Below, piece after piece: positions 7,963 through 14,995 of a DNA stretch of 64,000 bases (position 1 is the first letter of the stretch; the number at the start of each line of letters is the position of its first letter). Position numbers and translations under genes: made by a program. The stretch is from an uncultured Actinomycetes bacterium (lineage in GTDB: Bacteria > Actinomycetota > Acidimicrobiia > Acidimicrobiales > Ilumatobacteraceae), in NCBI GenBank assembly GCA_903872155.1, contig CAIQJP010000026.1, positions 1 to 64,000 of the forward strand, given 5' to 3'. The notes under the pieces are model-generated. The model was not told where the DNA came from, made no database searches, and was given only the letters and a program-made list of their open reading frames with translations.

Positions 7963-8205
7963 GTGGCAACTCTGCGTCTCTTTGCTCAAGCCCGAGAAGT
8001 GGCCGGCACCTCGAGCGACACCGTCGATGGGTCCACTGTCGATGAAGTGATTGCTAACGCTGTTGCTCGCTATGGGCAAAATTTCGCCAACTTGCTACCG
8101 ACTTGCCGAATTTGGCTCAATGGTGAAGCGGTACCGGCTTCAACCACCGTGAGCGATAAAGATGAAGTAGCGGTTTTGCCACCCGTCTCTGGAGGATGCC
8201 AATGA
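7963..8205 (+). CDS. MoaD/ThiS-family ubiquitin-like sulfur carrier
   Basis: This 80-residue protein has the beta-grasp pattern of small sulfur carriers: VATLRLFAQAREVAGTSSDTV at the start and WLNGEAVP with DKDEVAVLPPVSGG at the end. Typical members end exactly in Gly-Gly, which is adenylated and thiocarboxylated. Here two residues follow (GGCQ), so a trimming step would be needed to expose the diglycine, as reported for QbsE with its GGCF tail. The Gly-Gly codons GGA GGA also form the Shine-Dalgarno sequence of the next gene. Partner enzymes are not in the window, so the pathway (molybdopterin, thiamin or other) is open. Confidence 0.8.
   Translation: MATLRLFAQAREVAGTSSDTVDGSTVDEVIANAVARYGQNFANLLPTCRIWLNGEAVPASTTVSDKDEVAVLPPVSGGCQ
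8191..8195 (+). promoter_or_regulatory. Shine-Dalgarno of rsiG inside MoaD-like codons
   Basis: GGAGG at 8191-8195 lies six bases before ATG 8202 and decides that start over ATG 8196. The same bases encode the diglycine of the upstream protein. Confidence 0.7.
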
Positions 8206-8717
8206 ATATGCCAAAGAATATGGGGGATCAATCATCAGGTGATCCCGCGTCATTGGCTTTGCCCGAATTACGCGCCGAACGTGATGCGCTGCGCAAACAA
8301 GAAGATGCGGTGTCGTTTGTGCGTCGACTTGCTCAAGGTCGCGTTGACTTGGTGATTGCTGTTCGGCAACATCAGGCCGATGGAACTGGCGCAGTGTCAG
8401 TTGCCGAAATCGTTCGCTCGGGCGTTGGACCGGCTCCCAGTACTGGCTCGGCACGCCCTCCGCGTGACACCGAAGTGAGCGCCGATCATCCGTTGCTCAC
8501 CGAGTTTGATGCGTTGTGCGATCAGTTGGGTTTTGACAATATGGCCGACCTTGACGATGCCGGCTTGCAGGTGCTCGAGTCAGGCCTGAAGGCTTTTGAG
8601 TCAACGCAGTCTGAGATTCGTCGGCAGTTGTTTGACCGTATTGATGCCCTGACCGCCGAATTAGTACGTCGCTATCGCGATGGCGATGCCTCGGTCGACA
8701 CTCTTTTACAGAACTAA
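8202..8717 (+). CDS. rsiG: RsiG-like c-di-GMP-responsive anti-sigma factor
   Basis: This 171-residue protein looks like two long helices joined by a low-complexity linker (about 72-95). The first helix carries E34-x3-S38-x2-R41-x3-Q45-x3-D49, an exact match to the c-di-GMP-binding signature known for Streptomyces RsiG. The second helix carries E133-x3-S137-x2-R140-x3-F144-x3-D148, the same signature with Phe in place of Gln. RsiG proteins hold sigma factor WhiG inactive when bound to c-di-GMP. No sigma gene is visible here. The start overlaps the MoaD-like stop (ATGA). Confidence 0.8.
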   Translation: MNMPKNMGDQSSGDPASLALPELRAERDALRKQEDAVSFVRRLAQGRVDLVIAVRQHQADGTGAVSVAEIVRSGVGPAPSTGSARPPRDTEVSADHPLLTEFDALCDQLGFDNMADLDDAGLQVLESGLKAFESTQSEIRRQLFDRIDALTAELVRRYRDGDASVDTLLQN

Positions 8718-8774
8718 CGCATCAACTTAAGTCCCTTCTTGGGGCACGTTCAGGCAAAGTTCGCTGACCACCGA

Positions 8775-8780
8775 TAGTTT
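8775..8780 (+). promoter_or_regulatory. Candidate -10 box for mshA
   Basis: TAGTTT at 8775-8780 lies nine bases before GTG 8790, which would leave a leader of only a few bases. Confidence 0.35.
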
Positions 8781-8789
8781 TTGTCTTCT

Positions 8790-10001
8790 GTGACGCGTGT
8801 AGCCATGCTCTCTTTCCACACCTCGCCACTGGCTCAGCCAGGCGTTGGTGATTCGGGCGGTATGAACGTGTACGTGCGCGAACTTGTTGCGGGTCTTGCT
8901 CACGCTGGCGTGGAAGTCACTACTTACACGCGTGAGTGGCGCAGTGGTTTGCCGCGAGAGGTTTTGGTCGAGCCCAATCACCGTGTCGTTCATGTGCCAG
9001 CCGGTCGATTTGATTTGCCGAAAGAAGAACTTGAAGGCATGGTTCCCACGTTTACCGATTTTGTTTTGGACAATATTCGGCATGCTCATGCAGCCGATGT
9101 GGTGCATGCCAACTACTGGTTGTCGGGCGTTGCCGGACATTCCATCAAACACGAACTCGGTATTCCGTTAGTAACAACTTTCCATACCTTGGCGCGAGTG
9201 AAGGCCGAAGGCGGAGACCCCGAACCCGAACGTCGTGAACGTGCCGAAGCGCAAATCATCGGATGTGCGGACGCGATTTGTGTCAGCTGCGATCAAGAAG
9301 AAGATCAATTCCGTCGTTTGTATGGCAATCCTCCGGGACTTGTTGAAATTGTTGCACCCGGTGTCGAACACGCTTTCTTTACACCTGGCGATAAGCGCGG
9401 TGCGCGTTTTGCTTTAGGTATGAATGACGGCCCGGTGTTGTTATTTGTCGGTCGCATTCAGCCACTGAAGGGCGTCGATGTTGCGGTTCGAGCGTTGGCT
9501 GCATTGAATCGCCGCGATGCGTCGTTGTATGTCGTTGGTGGAGCCAGCGGAATGCAAGGTGACACCGAAGTTGCCCGAGTGAATGCATTGATTGATGAAC
9601 TGGGCCTCACCCAACAAGTGCATTTCGTAGAGCCGCAGGCTCACCACATGTTGTCAACGTATTACCGTGCGGCCGATGCAGTGTGGGTACCAAGTCGTTC
9701 CGAAAGTTTTGGACTTGTTGCTCTTGAAGCAGCGGCTTGTGGAATCCCGGTGATTGCAAATGCTGTCGGTGGATTGTTGTCATTGGTCGATCACGGACTC
9801 ACGGGTTATCTGGTTGCCGATCGCGATCCAGAGATGTTCGCGAAATACACCACTGAACTGTTGAACAACCCAGCGCTTGCATCATCGATGAGTGCCGCTG
9901 CGGCCGAACGTGGTCGTCGTTATACCTGGAGCTTTGCCGCGGCACGTTTGCGTCGCGTGTACACCGATGTCACATCACGCGCCCTCGTGAATTGCTCGTG
10001 A
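8790..10001 (+). CDS. mshA: D-inositol-3-phosphate glycosyltransferase (MshA-like)
   Basis: This 403-residue GT4 glycosyltransferase should transfer N-acetylglucosamine from UDP-GlcNAc to inositol 3-phosphate, the first step of mycothiol synthesis. The N-terminal VAMLSFHTSPLAQPGVGDSGGMNVYV is close to MshA. Later features are the GPVLLFVGRIQPLKGVDVAVRAL domain start and the nucleotide-sugar site SRSESFGLVALEAAACGIPVIANAVGG. The next gene overlaps by four bases and encodes a YbjN-type protein, the same pairing as mshA-Rv0487 in mycobacteria. GTG 8790 is chosen by similarity; TTG 8781 is possible. Confidence 0.88.
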   Translation: MTRVAMLSFHTSPLAQPGVGDSGGMNVYVRELVAGLAHAGVEVTTYTREWRSGLPREVLVEPNHRVVHVPAGRFDLPKEELEGMVPTFTDFVLDNIRHAHAADVVHANYWLSGVAGHSIKHELGIPLVTTFHTLARVKAEGGDPEPERRERAEAQIIGCADAICVSCDQEEDQFRRLYGNPPGLVEIVAPGVEHAFFTPGDKRGARFALGMNDGPVLLFVGRIQPLKGVDVAVRALAALNRRDASLYVVGGASGMQGDTEVARVNALIDELGLTQQVHFVEPQAHHMLSTYYRAADAVWVPSRSESFGLVALEAAACGIPVIANAVGGLLSLVDHGLTGYLVADRDPEMFAKYTTELLNNPALASSMSAAAAERGRRYTWSFAAARLRRVYTDVTSRALVNCS

Positions 10002-10471
10002 GCGACCTCTTTAACGACCCGTCACTTGCCGTCATCGAACGACAGATCGATGAGTGGTTAGCCAATATGAAGATTGACAACAATGTCATTTTGGCGATCG
10101 ATCACGGTGACCCCGATCCGGCCTATCGCGCGCGGTGGTATGTACGCATGAAGGGCGATACCAAAGACTTCATTACGGTATGGCTCACACTCGGTCAACG
10201 CACCTTGCGTTACGAGACCTATGTAATGCCTGCACCAGAAGAGAACATTGCCGAATTCAATGAGAACCTGTTGCGTCGTAATGACAAGTTGATCGGTGCG
10301 CATTTCTCTTTGGGTCTTGAAGACGCGGTGTACTTGCGTGGCGAATTACCACTGTCAGGTCTGACTGAATCTGAAGTTGATCGCATAGTTGGCTCGATAT
10401 ATGCCCACGTTGAACAATGTTTTCGCCCGCTGCTGTCGATTGGCTTTGCATCGCGTTTTAAGAACCAATAA
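9998..10471 (+). CDS. YbjN domain-containing protein
   Basis: This 157-residue soluble protein resembles the YbjN (type III secretion chaperone-like) family, with a repeated pattern seen in WYVRMKGDTKDFITVWLTLGQRTLRYETYVMPAP and ENLLRRNDKLIGAHFSL. Its role in actinobacteria is not known. The GTG start overlaps the mshA stop (GTGA), so it is translated together with MshA. Adjacency to mshA is conserved in mycobacteria, which suggests a link to mycothiol enzymes, but this is inference. Confidence 0.75.
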   Translation: MSDLFNDPSLAVIERQIDEWLANMKIDNNVILAIDHGDPDPAYRARWYVRMKGDTKDFITVWLTLGQRTLRYETYVMPAPEENIAEFNENLLRRNDKLIGAHFSLGLEDAVYLRGELPLSGLTESEVDRIVGSIYAHVEQCFRPLLSIGFASRFKNQ

Positions 10472-10560
10472 TCACCGTCACGGCGCGGCCACATCCCACA
10501 CTGCAGTGGTCTCGCTGGTGTTGATCGGGAAGTCGGCATCGGCGAGACCGCCAATCGCGT

Positions 10561-10572
10561 TAGCGTGAAGGT
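10561..10572 (+). promoter_or_regulatory. Leaderless-type -10 box for proC
   Basis: TAGCGT at 10561-10566 lies six bases before ATG 10573, with no Shine-Dalgarno sequence. Confidence 0.55.
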
Positions 10573-11379
10573 ATGAGCAACACCACGGGTTCTTCAACTC
10601 TGGCCATTATCGGTGGCGGAAATATGGGCGCAGCTTTAGCGGGCGGCTTGTTGGCTTCGGGTTTCGTGTCACCTTCCGAATTGGTGATCGTCGAAGTAAT
10701 TGCGGCACGCCGTGAACAACTCACGACGATGTTCCCTGGCGTCACGATTTCTCCTCTAATTACTCCGTGTGGTTCGGCAGTGATTGCCGTGAAACCTCCC
10801 GATGTTCCGGCCGCTTCGCAATCAGCGGTCACAGCAGGGGCAAGTCGCGTGTTATCAATTGCCGCTGGTGTCACGATCAAAACGCTTGAGGCCGCGTGCG
10901 GTGCTGGCGTTGCAGTGATTCGTGCGATGCCTAATACGCCGGCATTGGTAGGTGAAGGAGCTTCGGCAATTGCTGGTGGGGCACATGCCACCGAGGTCGA
11001 TATTGCGTGGGCCGAGGCTGTGCTTGGTTCGGTTGGACTGGTTGTGCGGGTCCCCGAAACTCAACTTGATGTGGTGACGGGCTTGGCGGGCAGTGGTCCG
11101 GCTTATTTGTTCTTGGTTGCCGAAGCCCTGATGGATGCTGGTGTGGCGTCTGGATTGCCTCGGGCGACGGCCGAAACTCTGGTGCGGCAGTTGTTTGTCG
11201 GTTCAGCAAAATTGCTCGCCCAAGGTGAGGCTCCGGCCGATCTTCGAGCAAGTGTGACCTCGCCCGGTGGCACCACAGCGGCTGGCGTTTCGGTTCTTGA
11301 GTCTGAAGCCGTGCGGGCTGCCTTCATTCAGGCGGTCAAAGCTGCAACTGACCGCAGTCGTGAGTTGGGCAACCGTTAG
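10573..11379 (+). CDS. proC: Pyrroline-5-carboxylate reductase
   Basis: This 268-residue enzyme reduces 1-pyrroline-5-carboxylate to proline with NAD(P)H. The N-terminal Rossmann motif reads LAIIGGGNMGAALAGGLL. The C-terminal dimerisation domain contains VTGLAGSGPAYLFLVAEALMDAGV and VTSPGGTTAAGVSVLE, both diagnostic of ProC. Length is normal for the family. The gene appears monocistronic, with its own -10 box upstream and a hairpin downstream. Confidence 0.93.
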   Translation: MSNTTGSSTLAIIGGGNMGAALAGGLLASGFVSPSELVIVEVIAARREQLTTMFPGVTISPLITPCGSAVIAVKPPDVPAASQSAVTAGASRVLSIAAGVTIKTLEAACGAGVAVIRAMPNTPALVGEGASAIAGGAHATEVDIAWAEAVLGSVGLVVRVPETQLDVVTGLAGSGPAYLFLVAEALMDAGVASGLPRATAETLVRQLFVGSAKLLAQGEAPADLRASVTSPGGTTAAGVSVLESEAVRAAFIQAVKAATDRSRELGNR

Positions 11380-11407
11380 AGCCCTCGCCAAAACCCCCGA
11401 AATCAGG

Positions 11408-11434
11408 GCAGAATTTTTTGGAAAAAACTTCTGC
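11408..11434 (+). terminator. Hairpin after proC
   Basis: GCAGAA-TTTTTT pairs with AAAAAA-C-TTCTGC across a two-base centre, giving a nearly perfect AT-rich inverted repeat 28 bases after the proC stop. It may end proC transcription. No separate U tract follows. Confidence 0.4.
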
Positions 11435-11441
11435 GCAAATT

Positions 11442-11471
11442 TTCACATTTGGTGGAAAGCGGGTCTAGGGT
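11442..11471 (+). promoter_or_regulatory. Sigma70-type promoter for candidate RNA
   Basis: TTCACA (11442-11447), an 18-base spacer and TAGGGT (11466-11471) form a plausible promoter. Transcription would start near 11479. No open reading frame of useful length follows within the next 100 bases. Confidence 0.5.
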
Positions 11472-11478
11472 ATGTCGC

Positions 11479-11570
11479 AGGTCACATGACCGCTAGCTGA
11501 AAAGCTGGGAGACGCGCTCGAAAGAGCAGCGCCGACTGGGCCGGTGTCATCGGGGGGTTGACACCGGCCC
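11479..11570 (+). ncRNA. Candidate structured small RNA or leader
   Basis: Downstream of the promoter, four hairpins fill about 92 bases. They are GGTC-ACAT-GACC (11480-11491), a 6-bp stem capped by GAAA (11493-11508), a stem of seven pairs with one bulged A capped by GAAA (11513-11531), and a perfect 12-bp stem with a nine-base loop holding six Gs (11538-11570). Two GNRA tetraloops and a long GC stem are unlikely in plain spacer DNA. It could be a small RNA ending at the last hairpin, or a leader of the SAM hydrolase gene starting 79 bases later. I do not recognise a known family. Confidence 0.5.
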
Positions 11571-11649
11571 TGTCGCATTCTCGGGCCACATCTTTAGGCC
11601 GCATTCTTTGATCGCATTTTTCTGGTGAACCACTGACACACTGTCGTTC

Positions 11650-12516
11650 GTGAGTCGCACCTATGACACCGTGTCGTTCTTATCTGACTTGGGTTATGAG
11701 TCAGAGCACGTCGGTGTCGTGAAGGCGGTCATTCGTGAATCAGCACCGCAAGTAGTGGTCATTGATCTCACTCACGGCATTGCACCGTTTGATACGCGTG
11801 GTGCTTCGTTGTCGTTAGCACGAGCTGTTCCATATCTCACCGAAGGAATTGTGATTGCCGCAGTTGATCCGGGTGCAAGTAACGAACGTCGACTTGTTGC
11901 GGTAGAAGTTGCCGGTGGTGCCGGAATTTTCATTGGTCCCGATAACGGAGTGTTAGCGCCAGGAGTCGCACTTGCTGGTGGGGCTGAACGGGCAGTTGTG
12001 CTTGATCACGATGAGTTGCACTTAGCAACGCCCGGAACAACTTTTGTTGCGCGCGATGTCTTTGCGCCAATCGCTGCGTTGCTCGCAAATGGTGAAGATC
12101 TCTTTGATGTCGGCACCGAAATTGATCCGTCGTTGTTGTTGCCGGGCATTATTCCGATCCCACGCGAAGAGAATGGTGGCTTCGAGGGTGAAGTGTTGTG
12201 GGTCGATCGCTTTGGCAACTGCCAACTCAATGTGAGTCTTGATGATCTGGAAACTTCTTGGGTCAATCCTGTTGAGCGCGTCCGAGTTTCATTTGGTGAC
12301 ACCACACGTAACTTTGTGGTGGCGCGGTCGTACGCCGAACTGGGCCAGGGTGCTGCCGGGTTAGTCGTTGATTCATCTGGCTTGTTGTGTGTGGCAGTCG
12401 ATAGCGGTTCGGCCGCTGAGCAACTAGGTCTGGGCGAAGGTCAGCAAGTGACATTGCAACCTGGGGGCGACGAACCAGCCATCTCAACCCCAGTTGCGCT
12501 GCGCCCCACTCCATAA
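11650..12516 (+). CDS. SAM hydrolase (SAM hydroxide adenosyltransferase, DUF62)
   Basis: This 288-residue protein belongs to the family that splits S-adenosylmethionine into adenosine and methionine with water. Visible motifs are FLSDLGYESEHVGVVKAVI at the start, VVVIDLTHGIAPFD, VIAAVDPGASN and GIFIGPDNGVLAP. The C-terminal beta-barrel part contains GEVLWVDRFGNCQLNV. It acts in the cytoplasm and may limit SAM or supply adenosine. GTG 11650 follows a CACACT box by seven bases and has no Shine-Dalgarno sequence. Confidence 0.85.
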   Translation: MSRTYDTVSFLSDLGYESEHVGVVKAVIRESAPQVVVIDLTHGIAPFDTRGASLSLARAVPYLTEGIVIAAVDPGASNERRLVAVEVAGGAGIFIGPDNGVLAPGVALAGGAERAVVLDHDELHLATPGTTFVARDVFAPIAALLANGEDLFDVGTEIDPSLLLPGIIPIPREENGGFEGEVLWVDRFGNCQLNVSLDDLETSWVNPVERVRVSFGDTTRNFVVARSYAELGQGAAGLVVDSSGLLCVAVDSGSAAEQLGLGEGQQVTLQPGGDEPAISTPVALRPTP

Positions 12517-12520
12517 TCGC

Positions 12521-12532
12521 TAAGGTGAGGTC
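12521..12532 (+). promoter_or_regulatory. Leaderless-type -10 box for the small membrane peptide
   Basis: TAAGGT at 12521-12526 lies six bases before ATG 12533, matching the pattern of established gene starts in this window. Confidence 0.55.
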
Positions 12533-12616
12533 ATGCGTCCGGCTACCACATTGACAGTTGCAATTTTGTTAGGTGCAATCTTTCTTGCCGGGATCGTTTC
12601 GCTGATGCGTTTGTAG
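12533..12616 (+). CDS. 27-residue single-span membrane peptide
   Basis: ATG 12533 opens a 27-codon frame ending at TAG 12614-12616. The peptide begins MRPATTLTVAILLG and ends SLMRL; about 20 residues in the middle are hydrophobic and could form one membrane helix with basic residues at both ends. The start is preceded by a TANNNT box at the leaderless distance, and the next gene begins after AGGAG only 14 bases further on. This suggests a bicistronic mRNA with the acyl-CoA synthetase. Function is unknown. Confidence 0.55.
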   Translation: MRPATTLTVAILLGAIFLAGIVSLMRL

Positions 12617-12630
12617 ATCAGGAGCTTGCA

Positions 12631-14136
12631 ATGAACTTGGCATCGATCATCGATTCACATGACGCCCAAGTCCCAGCATTCATTAGTCAGGGTCGTACGA
12701 CAACCTACGGAGAACTCCGCGATCAGGTTGAAGGTTTTCGCGGCTCGTTAATGAATCTCGGTATCAAAGCTGGCGATCGCGTCGCCATGGTGTGCGGAAA
12801 TGGTCGCGGATTTGTGATTGCCTACTTGGCAACAATTGGTGCCGGCGCGATTGCTGTTCCACTCAATCCGCTCAGCCCAAGTCCTGAACTCGAATCTGAA
12901 CTCATCAGTGTTGATCCGATCGCGGTCATCGTAGAGCCATCGGGCGTTGCTTCTTTCCAAGGAATCAACCGTTCGCGTTTAATCTCATTGCGGCATGTCA
13001 TCGTGACCGATCAGTTGAGTTCAACTTCTTTAGGTGACGCAACCGACCTTCATCTATTTGATGATTTGCTCAATGGTCCAGCAACGAAATGGGTGAGTCT
13101 TCCTGCACCGACGCCGGCAGTGTTGATTTTTACGAGTGGTACCGCAGGGTCGCCTCGTGCGGCCACCTTGTCGCACGGCAACTTGCTCGAGAATATTTGT
13201 CAGAACAACTCAACAAGTGATCACATCAAAGAAGGCGATGTGGTGTTTGGTGTATTGCCGATGTTCCATATCTTTGGTCTGAATGTGGTTTTAGGAATGT
13301 CACTGATGGCCGGAGCGTGTGTCGTGTTAGTTCAACGCTTTGATCCAGTCACTGCGGTTGAAACGATTATTGAACGCAACATCACCATTGTTCCTGGTGC
13401 TCCACCTGTATGGGTAGCGATCTCGTTGATGGAAGGTGTCAACGCTTCGGCGTTTGCCACTGTGCGCATGGCATTAACTGGCGCGGCCCGAATGCCCGAA
13501 GACGCGACTGAACGATTGAAGCGAAAATTCAATATTGAATTACGTGAGGGTTATGGTCTCACCGAAGCAGCACCTGTTGTCACGAGTTCAGTCGGCATTG
13601 AACCGCGACGAGGTTCAGTTGGTCGTGCAGTTGAAGGTCTTGAAGTTCGTGTTGTTGATTCTGAAGGCGACGATGTACCGGTTGGTGATAGCGGCGAAGT
13701 ACTTGTGAAGGGTCCGAACGTTTTTGTTGGTTACTGGAATGATCCGGTGACAACTGCACGAGTGATCGACAAAGATGGATGGCTACATACCGGTGATGTG
13801 GCAATGGTTGATGATGATGGTTATCTATATCTGGTCGATCGTGCCAAAGACTTGATCATCGTCTCGGGATTCAATGTGTATCCGGCCGAAGTTGAAGAAG
13901 TATTAAAGCGTCATCCCGCAGTACTTGAAGCAGGTGTGGTCGGTGTTCCACATCCAACAACTGGCGAAGCCGTTAAGGCTTTTGTTGTTTTGCAAAAAGG
14001 TGCATCAGTTGACGAAGATGCACTTATTGATCATTGCCATGATTATGTTGCACGTTATAAGTGCCCCAACAAGGTATTGATTGTTGACGAATTACCGCGC
14101 AACACCTTCGGCAAGTTGTTGCGCCGTTCGCTGTGA
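12631..14136 (+). CDS. Acyl-CoA synthetase (AMP-forming)
   Basis: This 501-residue member of the ANL superfamily activates a carboxylic acid to acyl-AMP and then to acyl-CoA. It shows the P-loop IFTSGTAGSPRAATLSHGNL (about 170), the A5 motif REGYGLTEAAP, the hinge region GWLHTGDVAMVDDDGYLYLVDRAKDLIIVSG and the C-terminal catalytic lysine in NTFGKLLRRSL. Similarity is to long-chain fatty-acid ligases, but chain length is not certain. An AGGAG ribosome site precedes ATG 12631. Its 3' end overlaps the convergent membrane-protein gene by 45 bases. Confidence 0.87.
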   Translation: MNLASIIDSHDAQVPAFISQGRTTTYGELRDQVEGFRGSLMNLGIKAGDRVAMVCGNGRGFVIAYLATIGAGAIAVPLNPLSPSPELESELISVDPIAVIVEPSGVASFQGINRSRLISLRHVIVTDQLSSTSLGDATDLHLFDDLLNGPATKWVSLPAPTPAVLIFTSGTAGSPRAATLSHGNLLENICQNNSTSDHIKEGDVVFGVLPMFHIFGLNVVLGMSLMAGACVVLVQRFDPVTAVETIIERNITIVPGAPPVWVAISLMEGVNASAFATVRMALTGAARMPEDATERLKRKFNIELREGYGLTEAAPVVTSSVGIEPRRGSVGRAVEGLEVRVVDSEGDDVPVGDSGEVLVKGPNVFVGYWNDPVTTARVIDKDGWLHTGDVAMVDDDGYLYLVDRAKDLIIVSGFNVYPAEVEEVLKRHPAVLEAGVVGVPHPTTGEAVKAFVVLQKGASVDEDALIDHCHDYVARYKCPNKVLIVDELPRNTFGKLLRRSL

Positions 14137-14850
14137 ACTGCTTGCTTGAGTTGAAGCAACCAAAAATCCACTGAACAGAACAACAATTCCGACCAGCAAG
14201 GTAATTGCGAAGGCTCGATCTTCACCCATGCGGCCAGCCAACGTTCCGCTACCAGATAAGACCAAAGTGCCGAGTGCGATCAAAGTGTTGCTCGTTGCAT
14301 GCCGTCGAGCGTTGGTGATGTGTCGCTGAGCTTCGCCGACAGCAGGTACACGCCCCCGAACAACACGAATGATTGACCACACGGCACCACCGATAATCAC
14401 CACAGCAGCAACACCAGATCCGACCGCGGCAAAAACACGCGGTGCCACGCCAAACAATTCGCTTCCTTGCGGCAAAGCTTGTTGCCCAAGGTCATTGTTT
14501 TTCGTGGGCGCGATGAGCACCACGCCTACTGCAACACCCGATAAACCGATGAGCCATTGTTTGGTGATGTATCCGATGCGCGGACCAAACAATAAATACA
14601 CCGTTCCGAGTGCCAGCCACGGAACATTAAGGACAGCACCGGCCAAGAAGAAAACACGAAACGATCCAAGACTCCAGCCGCGAGCTTCGGCCCACCACAG
14701 CGCTATCGACCCGAGTGCGAAAAGTAAAAGTGAAAAACTCCACGCGCCGTCGTGCGGACGTCGTCGTCGTAACCAGCGATCGAAAGTTGAAATGCTGAAC
14801 GCGAGAGCCACCATTGTTGCGGCGGCAGCGAGAGCAGCATTCAGTGTCAC
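14092..14850 (-). CDS. Unknown polytopic membrane protein
   Basis: This 252-residue protein has about seven hydrophobic segments, for example ALAAAATMVALAFSIS, WSFSLLLFALGSIALWW and AITLLVGIVVLFSGFLVAS, separated by short basic loops such as RWLRRRRPHDG. No catalytic or transport motif is recognised. It is convergent with and overlaps the acyl-CoA synthetase gene, and is divergent from rex. Confidence 0.65.
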   Translation of the reverse strand: MTLNAALAAAATMVALAFSISTFDRWLRRRRPHDGAWSFSLLLFALGSIALWWAEARGWSLGSFRVFFLAGAVLNVPWLALGTVYLLFGPRIGYITKQWLIGLSGVAVGVVLIAPTKNNDLGQQALPQGSELFGVAPRVFAAVGSGVAAVVIIGGAVWSIIRVVRGRVPAVGEAQRHITNARRHATSNTLIALGTLVLSGSGTLAGRMGEDRAFAITLLVGIVVLFSGFLVASTQASSSQRTAQQLAEGVAR

Positions 14851-14950
14851 AGTGTGAGGTTAGAGCAGAGCGGGCGTCCTGCGAGGAGGCGTCACAAAAG
14901 TTGACAGCGTGGCGGTGACCGATGACCATCGTTTATCAACAGGTTTACGT

Positions 14951-14988
14951 GGTGAGAGTTCACCATCGGTCGTGGTGACGCGTAGCGT
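14951..14988 (+). promoter_or_regulatory. rex promoter with overlapping palindrome
   Basis: TTCACC (14959-14964), 18 bases and TAGCGT (14983-14988) form the promoter, with ATG seven bases further on. GGTGA-GAGT-TCACC (14951-14964) is a palindrome that covers the -35 box, so a repressor there would block rex transcription. The spacing of the half-sites differs by two bases from the usual Rex operator. Confidence 0.5.
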
Positions 14989-14995
14989 TTTCTCT

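Noticed and set aside
10508-10549. GGTCTCGC/GCGAGACC inverted repeat before proC
   Set aside because: The arms are 26 bases apart with no U tract, and the repeat lies upstream of a clear -10 box. It is too weak to call an RNA or operator.
11538-11570. 6C-type RNA on the minus strand because the loop reads CCCCCC
   Set aside because: That family needs two hairpins with C-rich loops; only one is present, and the promoter and other hairpins fit the plus strand.
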